A stretch of 12,079 bases of DNA from Candidatus Levyibacteriota bacterium (GTDB lineage Bacteria; Patescibacteriota; Microgenomatia; Levybacterales; UBA12049), in contig JAHFKF010000040.1 in the NCBI GenBank assembly GCA_023245475.1, positions 1 to 12,079 on the forward strand, given 5' to 3'. How positions within the stretch are numbered: the stretch's first letter is position 1; the number at the start of each line of letters is the position of its first letter. Below, in pieces: positions 1 through 5,657 of this stretch. A model generated the notes under the pieces. The model did not search any database. It was not told where the DNA came from and was given only the letters and a program-made list of their open reading frames with translations. Position numbers and translations under genes: made by a program.

Positions 1-801
1 GGTTGAAATAGATTCCAAAATTGATAACACGCTGTCTGTTTCTAGGTTGCCAACAGGTTTAGCGTCTTTGCCGTTTAGGCGTGTGGATTCCTGTAGTTGT
101 TGGTCATGGAAAAGCTTATAGTATTTTACGATAGTATCAGCAGTGGTCATGGTACCATTTTCAGGCAATGTTAGCCAGAATTGTATTGCTTCTCGATTAC
201 TAGTATTATTCTTGATGTTGACTATCATGCCGTCACTTTGTAGAGATGTCGTAACCATGTCATCTAACTTATTGAAGTACCCTTGCGATGCCTGACAGAT
301 CCTTCGTGTCTCTTTCCCAAATCTACCATAGATGCTTTGGGGATCGGCTTCTTTAGCAGTTTTGCTGTCATCCTCGACACGTTTTTTGGGCTTAGCTTGG
401 TCAAGAACGGTAACAATATCGGCCGTTATATCTTCTGTAGCGCTATTAACAGGTTTACCATCGTTTGTTACTTTAGTTAGCGTTACATTTGGTTTACCAA
501 ACAAACGCGTTTCATACTTAGCAGTAATCTTTTCTGTGACACTTTTGAGGTTTTCAAATTTCCCCCCATCCATAATAAAATCTGTTTTCTCACAAACAAC
601 AGTTAGATTGCTTCCAATACGCCATCCTCGTCTTTCCTCTCCCAATAATGGAGCAATTCCTGTTTGTGCTATATAGACAGTTGTACGTTCTTCTGGTTCA
701 ATAACAAGGTCTACTGATTTCTGTTTACCCAGCATTTTTTTTAAACGCCTTGTCATCTCCGTTGGGGTAGGAGGCTGTTGTGATTCTTTTGGTAATGGCA
801 T
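1..801 (-). CDS. Orphan protein, partial (C-terminus outside window)
   Basis: An uninterrupted minus-strand frame of 267 codons runs from an ATG at 801 to the window edge, where it is cut; no stop is seen. I do not recognise the family. No signal peptide or membrane segment is visible. The start is fixed by an extended -10 box (TGCTAGAAT) ending 8 nt before the ATG, the pattern used by other genes here. The protein seems to have two modules. Residues ~13-135 begin with a basic helix (TRRLKKMLGK), hold beta-like segments and end in a helix (ITADIVTVLDQ). A charged Lys/Glu/Asp linker (~138-153) follows, then a second module (~157-267) ending in VLSILESIST. That ending resembles HLFGILESLS in the 427-aa protein at 4372-5655, so the two may be distant paralogues. 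The gene lies downstream of the orphan 219-aa gene in the same direction, probably as a separate transcript. Confidence 0.8.
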   Translation of the reverse strand, partial: MPLPKESQQPPTPTEMTRRLKKMLGKQKSVDLVIEPEERTTVYIAQTGIAPLLGEERRGWRIGSNLTVVCEKTDFIMDGGKFENLKSVTEKITAKYETRLFGKPNVTLTKVTNDGKPVNSATEDITADIVTVLDQAKPKKRVEDDSKTAKEADPQSIYGRFGKETRRICQASQGYFNKLDDMVTTSLQSDGMIVNIKNNTSNREAIQFWLTLPENGTMTTADTIVKYYKLFHDQQLQESTRLNGKDAKPVGNLETDSVLSILESIST

Positions 802-809
802 AAGAAGCT

Positions 810-818
810 ATTCTAGCA
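810..818 (-). promoter_or_regulatory. Extended -10 box of the left-edge orphan gene
   Basis: TGCTAGAAT on the minus strand, with 8 nt between the hexamer and the ATG at 801. No good -35 is seen. Transcription would start at or almost at the start codon. Confidence 0.6.
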
Positions 819-873
819 CAAAAGTCACTCTAGAGAAAGTGTCTTTCTAGAAAAGTCAAAAGATACTCTATGA

Positions 874-1533
874 TTATTTCATTGTACCAAATGGCATGCT
901 CTTCACTTGTGCGGAAAGAAGTTTCAATGTTCCTTGAAGGCCACTCATGCAGACGGTTACATCGCCAACAGTACGTCCAGTAAAAAGAGTAATCAGTGGT
1001 GACGTCTGCAAGTCTCCATCTTGATCACGTATTATTGCTGGTTTTCCACGAGTAGGGTTCTCGAGGAATTTGGCATGCCCCTCAGTGGGTTCCATAACAT
1101 CATTATCTCTCAGGTTAATTCGTTGATACCAGAATTTTCCTCCTGGTTCAGCGAATGCTCCTGGCCCTACTACTATAGATGAAGCATTGCTTGTAAGACA
1201 CGCGATAACCGAATTATTATCCTTGGGCGTTATCTCTTGTACTTCGTTTATGAGGCCAAATCTCCGTACTATCTTGGGGAATGCATAATATTTGATGAGC
1301 CAATTCCGTAACATATCCTGCTTAAAATCAGATTCATTTGTGTCTGGCTCATCGTTTTCGTAATGCACAATGGCAAGTCGATCTACAAATTTTCGATATC
1401 CTTCTGGTACGTGACTTGCTAACGTACCGGTTTGTAAATGGGTCAGTATGTCTTTAACAATTGCTTGTGGATCAAATCGGTTCACCTCTGCCATAGGAAC
1501 TCGTCCAGTGGCAAATTGCTTTTGATTTTCCAT
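874..1533 (-). CDS. Hypothetical protein, 219 aa
   Basis: I do not recognise this protein. It is soluble-looking, with no signal peptide or transmembrane segment. The N-terminal half is charged and probably helical (DPQAIVKDILTHLQ, then DFKQDMLRNWLIKYYAFPKIVRRFG, residues ~21-93, in pieces). The C-terminal half looks beta-rich, with small-residue turns (SSIVVGPGAFAEPGG) and the segment LFTGRTVGDVTVCMSGLQGTL near the end. No catalytic motif is evident. The ATG at 1533 is preceded by a consensus extended -10 (TGCTATAAT) ending 9 nt upstream, so a leaderless mRNA is likely. The PP2C-like gene ends only 28 nt upstream on the same strand, so read-through from it is also possible. A functional link with the PP2C-like protein is only suggested by this adjacency. 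Confidence 0.8.
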   Translation of the reverse strand: MENQKQFATGRVPMAEVNRFDPQAIVKDILTHLQTGTLASHVPEGYRKFVDRLAIVHYENDEPDTNESDFKQDMLRNWLIKYYAFPKIVRRFGLINEVQEITPKDNNSVIACLTSNASSIVVGPGAFAEPGGKFWYQRINLRDNDVMEPTEGHAKFLENPTRGKPAIIRDQDGDLQTSPLITLFTGRTVGDVTVCMSGLQGTLKLLSAQVKSMPFGTMK

Positions 1534-1542
1534 AAGTATGAA

Positions 1543-1551
1543 ATTATAGCA
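1543..1551 (-). promoter_or_regulatory. Extended -10 box of the 219-aa gene
   Basis: TGCTATAAT on the minus strand: perfect hexamer plus TGn extension, 9 nt before the ATG at 1533. It lies in the 28-nt gap behind the PP2C-like gene. Confidence 0.7.
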
Positions 1552-1561
1552 GATGTACCGT

Positions 1562-2392
1562 TTATGGGTTAAGAGGTTGATCTTTTACCCTTCGTCTTAG
1601 ATCTGCACCTGTCTCAGGAACAATGTCCGGCTCCTGAAGTTGTCCAGGTATTGCAAGGACAGCAACGGTTATATCCTCTCTTGATTGACCAGATTGTGAT
1701 GCAAGTCTTTGTGCTCTCTTGGCAATGATAGTAGCTGCTTTTGCCGGAGAGGTGTTGCGTAATGTGGTCATAATGAGGGTATCTGAACTGGAAGAAAATT
1801 CGCCATGTGGTAAAAGCGGTTTATAAGCACCTTGGGTCATTAAGATAAGCTGTTCTCCTGGTTGCATAGGAAGATGAAGAGTATCTATGCCAAGTATTCC
1901 CATACCCAATCTATCTGGTTCAAGAAGGTCATAGCTAATTTTGACGAGCTCTGTTCGTTGTCTAGGGGCAGCACGCAGTAAATAAGCTACCGTATTTCCT
2001 GCTTGAACGATGTCTGCAAAAAATCCTTTGGAATTTTGATAAATTCCGGCAAGGGTAATCATCGCTTCTGATGCCTCTTCTTCATTTTTGACAAAAGGAT
2101 GGTTCAGAATATTTCTATTTGCTTTGACAAGTGATTCCACAAGATTTTCCTTGTGAGGAATACAGTTTCTCAGGACTGACTGTATTGTGTTCGCTGCGAC
2201 GTTTGCTGCTAGTTCTCCATGATATGAGTCACTTACGCCGTCAATTGCTGCTGCAAATGCACCATATTGGTTAGTTCGTGCAACAACTGCGTCTTGATTG
2301 GGTCTACTAAATCCTATAGTTGCCCCTCCTACCTGGATACCTCGTCCTTCGTCTAGCTGTTCGTGCTTTGGTTGTTTCCATTCTGTTGACAT
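1562..2392 (-). CDS. PP2C-like protein phosphatase with altered metal site
   Basis: A 276-aa protein of the PPM/PP2C fold, the family of metal-dependent Ser/Thr phosphatases. Recognisable motifs in order: NQDAV (32-36) with the first acidic metal ligand D34; AIDGVSDSYHGELAA (49-63) with D51-G52, matching the family DG motif; TLAGIYQ (113-119); AGNTVAYLLR (131-140), where the family usually has GDSRAYLLR; LILMTQGAYKPLL (182-194), where the family has a TDG; and REDITVAVL (238-246), with D240 matching the terminal DN/ED metal ligand. Two Asp positions therefore read Asn (133) and Gln (187). The protein may be a weak enzyme with altered metal use, or a pseudophosphatase that binds phosphoprotein. 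The N-terminus (1-18) and the tail after 250 are hydrophilic extensions; there is no membrane anchor. The start is supported by TGGTATAAT 8 nt upstream. It is divergent from the DUF3800 gene. No partner kinase is seen in the window. Confidence 0.85.
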   Translation of the reverse strand: MSTEWKQPKHEQLDEGRGIQVGGATIGFSRPNQDAVVARTNQYGAFAAAIDGVSDSYHGELAANVAANTIQSVLRNCIPHKENLVESLVKANRNILNHPFVKNEEEASEAMITLAGIYQNSKGFFADIVQAGNTVAYLLRAAPRQRTELVKISYDLLEPDRLGMGILGIDTLHLPMQPGEQLILMTQGAYKPLLPHGEFSSSSDTLIMTTLRNTSPAKAATIIAKRAQRLASQSGQSREDITVAVLAIPGQLQEPDIVPETGADLRRRVKDQPLNP

Positions 2393-2400
2393 AAGAAAGT

Positions 2401-2409
2401 ATTATACCA
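2401..2409 (-). promoter_or_regulatory. Extended -10 box of the PP2C-like gene
   Basis: TGGTATAAT on the minus strand, 8 nt before the ATG at 2392. It shares the 79-bp divergent intergenic region with the DUF3800 promoter. Confidence 0.7.
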
Positions 2410-2435
2410 TGCTGTTTTACAAATTGACGCTCACG

Positions 2436-2464
2436 TTGACAGGCTTAACTATTGAGCGTAGAAT
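2436..2464 (+). promoter_or_regulatory. Near-consensus sigma-70-type promoter of the DUF3800 gene
   Basis: TTGACA (2436-2441), a 17-bp spacer and TAGAAT (2459-2464). The hexamer ends 7 nt before the ATG at 2472, so transcription would start on the start codon. This decides the start against the longer frame beginning at 2298 and against the ATG at 2463, which overlaps the -10. Confidence 0.75.
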
Positions 2465-2471
2465 GAACGCT

Positions 2472-3092
2472 ATGCTTGTTTTTATTGATGAATCAGGAGA
2501 TCCAGGTTTCAAGATTGGGAAAGGCTCTTCATCCGTTTTTGTAATAGCTATGATTATTTTTGATGATACGCTGGAAGCAGAAAAGGCCTCATTGGCAATA
2601 AAAGAGACTCGAAGAAAACTTAATGTTTCTGATCTTTTTGAATTCAAATTTAGTAAAACTGATACTCGCTTTAAGAATACATTTTTCAAAGCAATACAAC
2701 CGTTTAAATTTCGGATAAGAGCGATAACTGTCACCAAAGAAATTATCTATAGTCAAAAATTAAGAACAGAAAAGGAAAATTTTTATAATTTTATTGTTAT
2801 GCAAATTCTTAAGCAAGGCAAAACAATAAAAAGAGCAAAACTACGTTTTGATAGTCGTGGTGAAAAAGCTCTAAGAGATGAATTAAGAATATATTTGAGC
2901 CAGCAGTTAGATAATAAACACAAAAGTATTTTTACAGATTTAAAATTTGTTGATTCGAAGAGAAATACATTGATTCAATTAGCCGATATGGTTGCCGGAG
3001 CAATTGCGTATTCATGTAGTGGAAAAACAAAAAAATACTTAGAAGAACTTAAAGTAACTAATAAGATAGAGGACGTTTGGCCTTTTAAATAA
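2472..3092 (+). CDS. DUF3800 family protein, 206 aa
   Basis: The protein opens with MLVFIDESGDPGF, the hallmark of DUF3800, whose members are predicted to have an RNase H-like fold and are often found near mobile or defence genes; biochemical function is largely unproven. Visible conserved features: D6-E7-S8-G9 at the first strand; FEFKFS (56-61) with E57 and K59; FDSRG (126-130) with D127; and LIQLADMVAGAI (167-178) with Q169 and D172, the strong C-terminal family motif. The acidic set D6, E7, E57, D127 and D172 could bind metal. Length is normal for the family. The frame extends back to 2298, but that part overlaps the divergent PP2C-like gene and its promoter, so I start at 2472. The gene is visibly richer in A and T than guaC or mutL nearby, which may indicate acquisition. 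A structured segment follows 3 nt after the stop. Confidence 0.85.
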   Translation: MLVFIDESGDPGFKIGKGSSSVFVIAMIIFDDTLEAEKASLAIKETRRKLNVSDLFEFKFSKTDTRFKNTFFKAIQPFKFRIRAITVTKEIIYSQKLRTEKENFYNFIVMQILKQGKTIKRAKLRFDSRGEKALRDELRIYLSQQLDNKHKSIFTDLKFVDSKRNTLIQLADMVAGAIAYSCSGKTKKYLEELKVTNKIEDVWPFK

Positions 3093-3167
3093 AACGACCC
3101 TGCTTCTATCCAAACGAATGTTTGGAACGCACACCATACGGCGACAATTCGAAGTCAGGGTCTTTGT
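3090..3167 (-). ncRNA. Candidate structured small RNA, minus strand
   Basis: On the minus strand a transcript starting near 3167 would fold into a closed structure. GACCCTG (3162-3156) pairs with CAGGGTC (3102-3096) and the helix continues, after a one-base bulge, with CTTC/GAAG (3154-3151 with 3106-3103). Inside lies a perfect 6-bp hairpin, CCAAAC-ATTC-GTTTGG (3125-3110), and a possible short CGC/GCG stem, giving a three-way junction. The outer helix is followed by GTTTTATTT, which resembles an intrinsic terminator. A strong promoter lies just upstream (3174-3204). Size is ~75 nt. It is not a tRNA: there is no T-arm signature and no U8. I recognise no Rfam family. The same sequence read on the plus strand could instead be a weak terminator for the DUF3800 gene, since the stem is followed only by TTTG. 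Confidence 0.4.
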
Positions 3168-3173
3168 AATACT

Positions 3174-3204
3174 AGTATATCATGTCCCGTCAAGAGTTTG
3201 TCAA
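3174..3204 (-). promoter_or_regulatory. Minus-strand promoter in the DUF3800-guaC gap
   Basis: On the minus strand: TTGACA (3204-3199), a 19-bp spacer, and TATACT (3179-3174) within an extended -10, TGATATACT (3182-3174). The -35 is consensus and the -10 matches 5 of 6; the spacer is 2 bp longer than ideal, which the TG extension can offset. It reads away from guaC into the candidate small RNA and then antisense to the DUF3800 gene. Confidence 0.5.
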
Positions 3205-3278
3205 TAAACGGTAAACTTCTTTAAAGTGTTACCGATGTGGTCTGCCAGTACATGCCCTTGACTCTTGCTTGTTTTTTT
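3191..3278 (+). promoter_or_regulatory. Structured segment before guaC (possible leader or attenuator)
   Basis: As plus-strand RNA this could form a three-way junction. P1 is CAAGAGT (3191-3197) with ACTCTTG (3261-3267). P2 is CGGTAA-ACTT (3209-3218) with AAGT-g-TTACCG (3224-3234). P3 is ATGTGG (3235-3240) with CC-agt-ACAT (3245-3253). Seven T residues (3272-3278) follow 4 nt after P1, as in an attenuator. I found no clear plus-strand promoter upstream of 3191, and other genes here lack leaders, so it may not be transcribed in this direction. It does not match the purine riboswitch core as I know it. Confidence 0.3.
3209..3234. promoter_or_regulatory. Dyad between divergent promoters (possible operator)
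   Basis: Inverted repeat CGGTAA ... TTACCG with extra internal pairing ACTT/AAGT. It sits between the -35 of the minus-strand promoter (3199-3204) and the possible guaC -35 (3258-3263), a good place for a repressor or activator site. The triple-HTH protein in this window is one candidate binder, but nothing in the sequence shows it. Confidence 0.3.
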
Positions 3279-3286
3279 GGTTTACT
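3258..3286 (+). promoter_or_regulatory. Possible guaC promoter
   Basis: TTGACT (3258-3263), a 17-bp spacer and TTTACT (3281-3286), 11 nt before the ATG at 3298. The -10 is only 4 of 6. It would give a leader of a few bases, like the neighbours, and it competes with the attenuator reading of the same segment. Confidence 0.4.
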
Positions 3287-3297
3287 TAGCTTTTCTC

Positions 3298-4353
3298 ATG
3301 AGTAAACTATTTTATAAAGCACTTGGTAAAACAGAAACTTGGCCAGACCTCACCAATATATATCCTAGCTCGTTGACGTACGATGATGTGTACCTCGTTC
3401 CCCAAAATTCCAGCATTGCTTCGCGATCAGAGGTCGAAGTCTCTGTCAAGGTTGGACCATACACCTTGACCAAGCCCATCATCGCAGCACCGATGGATAC
3501 TATCTCGGGTGAAGCAATGATTCGGGAACTTGCAAAGCTTGGTGCAATGGGAAGTTTGCCACGAGGAGATTTAGACGCACGAGTTGCTCTTTGTAAAAGC
3601 TTTTCGACTGATAATATTCCCTGCTTGTACGCAGTTGGTCTCAAAAATGGTATGGAAGAAGCAAAGCAATTGATTAGTAATGGAGCCGAGCTTCTGGTTA
3701 TTGATGTCGCTCACGGTGGATCGCTTGCAGCGCAAGAACTCGCTTTGGAAATCAAAAAGAAGTACAAGAAAGTTACGGTATCGGCTGGGAATATTGTGAC
3801 ACTTGTTGAGGCAGAGTCGTACAAACAACACAAGATTGACGTTGCCAAAGTTGGCGTTGGACCTGGAGGCATGTGTACTACACGAATTGTTGCTGGCAAT
3901 GGTTTTCCACAATTGTCAGCAATTTTTGAAGTGACTGCTTCTGGACTTCCTGTGATTGCTGATGGAGGCATTAAGCAACCAGGAGACGTTGCCAAAGCAA
4001 TTGCGGCGGGAGCAACAGCGGTAATGATTGGCAGTCTCTTTGCAGGATGCGATGAAACACCCGGGGAATACAATCAATCAGGAATGAAGGTCGTACGAGG
4101 GCAAGCTTCTAGCGCATATATGCAAGATCAAGGCATTGTGACCAACGAGTTTCGTGCAGCAGAAGGTGTGAGTGTTGAAGTTCCAGCAAAAGGTCCGGTT
4201 GCTCAGATCGTCAAGCGTCTGATGGGAGGACTGCGCAGTGCGATGACGTATGCAGGAGCAAAGAATATCAAAGAGTTTCAAGAGAAAGCTCAGTTCATCA
4301 TTGCTACAGACTCCGCTCAAAGAGAGGGCAAGCCTTGGCTCAAAGTTGTCTAG
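3298..4353 (+). CDS. guaC: GMP reductase-like enzyme (IMPDH/GMPR family, no CBS domains)
   Basis: A 351-aa (beta/alpha)8 enzyme of the IMPDH/GMPR family, which interconverts IMP with XMP or GMP in purine metabolism. Motifs: LTYDDVYLVP (26-35), SRSEVEVS (42-49), PIIAAPMDT (60-68), GVGPGGMCTTR (186-196) with catalytic Cys193 and Thr195, IADGGIKQPGDVAKA (220-234) in the phosphate-binding region, and GGLRSAMTYAGA (310-321). No CBS pair is present after strand 2, and the length equals GMP reductase. The flap reads EFRAAEGVSVEVPAKG (284-299), close to the YRASEGKTVEVP motif of GMP reductases. It lacks the Arg-Tyr dyad that activates water in IMP dehydrogenases. I therefore favour NADPH-dependent GMP-to-IMP reduction, a salvage reaction, although much of the barrel is IMPDH-like. 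The ATG at 3298 is preferred; the longer frame from a TTG at 3265 adds a hydrophobic stretch encoded by the T-rich tract. The 427-aa gene starts 18 nt after the stop. Confidence 0.85.
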   Translation: MSKLFYKALGKTETWPDLTNIYPSSLTYDDVYLVPQNSSIASRSEVEVSVKVGPYTLTKPIIAAPMDTISGEAMIRELAKLGAMGSLPRGDLDARVALCKSFSTDNIPCLYAVGLKNGMEEAKQLISNGAELLVIDVAHGGSLAAQELALEIKKKYKKVTVSAGNIVTLVEAESYKQHKIDVAKVGVGPGGMCTTRIVAGNGFPQLSAIFEVTASGLPVIADGGIKQPGDVAKAIAAGATAVMIGSLFAGCDETPGEYNQSGMKVVRGQASSAYMQDQGIVTNEFRAAEGVSVEVPAKGPVAQIVKRLMGGLRSAMTYAGAKNIKEFQEKAQFIIATDSAQREGKPWLKVV

Positions 4354-4356
4354 GCG

Positions 4357-4365
4357 TGGTATAAT
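4357..4365 (+). promoter_or_regulatory. Extended -10 box of the 427-aa gene
   Basis: TGGTATAAT, starting 3 nt after the guaC stop and ending 6 nt before the ATG at 4372. It implies a separate leaderless transcript even though the intergenic gap is only 18 nt. Confidence 0.7.
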
Positions 4366-4371
4366 TCTTTC

Positions 4372-5655
4372 ATGCGTGAAGGAAGACCAGAAGGCATACC
4401 TAAAGAAATCCCTGTACAACAAGGCACTGTCGATGCGTTTGCTCAGGTTACCAAGGATCTTATTGGAAAACGAATCTCAAAAACGTTTCCTGTAGGAGAT
4501 CCCGAAGAAAACACGACCCTACAGATTATGAACTACCCCGTTGCTCCGTGGCGTCGCGGTCATAGAGATGGGATGAACGTAGGTAGAGAGATGTATATAA
4601 CAGTTCGTAAAAAAGTGACTGTGTTGACTGACGAGGATATCGAAGATCAAACGACAATAACAGCGATGCGTTTGGATACGAGGCGATCCTCACCCCCAAT
4701 ATTACGTATCGATCGGTATGCAACGGATTTGTATGTAGCGAGTGAGATAGGTGAATATTATAACCAACGTCAAGATAGTTCCGGTCGACCTGATAAAGAC
4801 AAATATAGAATCCCTACCGAAGAAGAAGCACAGAAAGTATTAAAAGTCTTACGGACTATTCAAGATAGTGATCAATTAAAACGTTCTGAGAGTACAAATG
4901 AAAATAATAAGGAGAATGATCCTATTCGAGAACAACTTGAAAAGGAAGTGAATAGGATTTTCATTGCGGCCGAGGAATATATACCGAAAGAATCAGTCGG
5001 AAAAGATATTCGACTTGCAGCGGGAGATAAAACAGTTTTTCTTAGTATGGGACATGCTGGAGATGATATTAACGTATCTATTTCTGGGTATATATACAGA
5101 AATGGGCGTGTACAGCAAATCCTATCTGAAAATTACACTTCTTTATCAGGTATGCCGCTAAATCATACGCTAAGTTTAGGAGACCAGGGATTCCCAAAGA
5201 CAGTATCGCCGCTTAAAGACGCAGATAGTGAACAGACAAACCATCTTTTTGGTATCTTAGAATCTCTTTCAAATGAAAAAATTCAAACTGAACTTTCCGC
5301 ACGGTCAACAATTACGAGCCACATAGATACTATCCTGCGGCATCAAGTACCTACACCCAAAGGCGAAGTTACAGCAGCAGTTCAAAAAAAATATGTAACG
5401 ATAGCTGTCTATAGAGACAAGAAAATGAGATCTGTCTATATAGAAAATCGTGTTAATTCCCAAAATCCGGATAATACAGATAGCGTTCGTGAGCAGGTTT
5501 TTTGCTTGTACAATGATAAGCCTTTGGAGGTTGCAACTTATAAATATGGACAAGAACTGGGTGTCGGAGAAGACATTAGTAAACTTGCAACAGAAGGTGA
5601 AACCTCGTATCTTACTATCTTACTTGATGAATTAGCCCAAAATCCTCCATCCTAA
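4372..5655 (+). CDS. Orphan modular protein, 427 aa
   Basis: I do not recognise this protein. It is hydrophilic and cytoplasmic-looking. It seems built of three modules, each opening with a helix, continuing with beta-like strands and closing with a helix: ~18-165 (closing EEAQKVLKVLRTIQD), ~185-303 (opening REQLEKEVNRIFIAAEEY, closing HLFGILESLS) and ~305-425 (opening LSARSTITSHIDTILRH, closing YLTILLDELAQ). A Ser/Asn/Glu-rich linker (~168-184) separates the first two. The middle module resembles the second module of the left-edge protein (1-801), so they may be diverged paralogues; this rests on eye alignment only. No catalytic motif is evident. The start is set by the -10 box 6 nt upstream. 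The stop lies 2 nt from that of the convergent mutL, so no separate terminator fits between them and the 3' ends of the two mRNAs probably overlap. Confidence 0.8.
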   Translation: MREGRPEGIPKEIPVQQGTVDAFAQVTKDLIGKRISKTFPVGDPEENTTLQIMNYPVAPWRRGHRDGMNVGREMYITVRKKVTVLTDEDIEDQTTITAMRLDTRRSSPPILRIDRYATDLYVASEIGEYYNQRQDSSGRPDKDKYRIPTEEEAQKVLKVLRTIQDSDQLKRSESTNENNKENDPIREQLEKEVNRIFIAAEEYIPKESVGKDIRLAAGDKTVFLSMGHAGDDINVSISGYIYRNGRVQQILSENYTSLSGMPLNHTLSLGDQGFPKTVSPLKDADSEQTNHLFGILESLSNEKIQTELSARSTITSHIDTILRHQVPTPKGEVTAAVQKKYVTIAVYRDKKMRSVYIENRVNSQNPDNTDSVREQVFCLYNDKPLEVATYKYGQELGVGEDISKLATEGETSYLTILLDELAQNPPS

Positions 5656-5657
5656 AG

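Noticed and set aside
366..374. TGTCATCCT, the repeat-arm sequence, inside the left-edge gene
   Set aside because: Only 9 nt match and there is no facing palindromic arm; likely chance.
834..848. Small hairpin AGAAAG-TGT-CTTTCT after the 219-aa gene as a terminator
   Set aside because: Short, AT-rich and not followed by a clean T-run on the minus strand; too weak to call.
2298..2471. N-terminal extension of the DUF3800 frame
   Set aside because: It overlaps the divergent PP2C-like gene and both promoters, and the family motif begins right at the ATG at 2472.
3096..3162. tRNA gene on the minus strand (7-bp outer stem, tRNA-like length)
   Set aside because: No T-arm signature, no U8, and the outer stem continues directly into a further helix.
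3191..3267. Purine riboswitch
   Set aside because: A three-way junction is possible, but the conserved core bases of that class are not found, and no plus-strand promoter upstream is clear.
3265..3297. TTG start for the GMP reductase, giving a hydrophobic N-terminus like a signal peptide
   Set aside because: The hydrophobic residues come from the T-rich tract; cytoplasmic enzymes of this family have no signal peptide, and an ATG follows at 3298.
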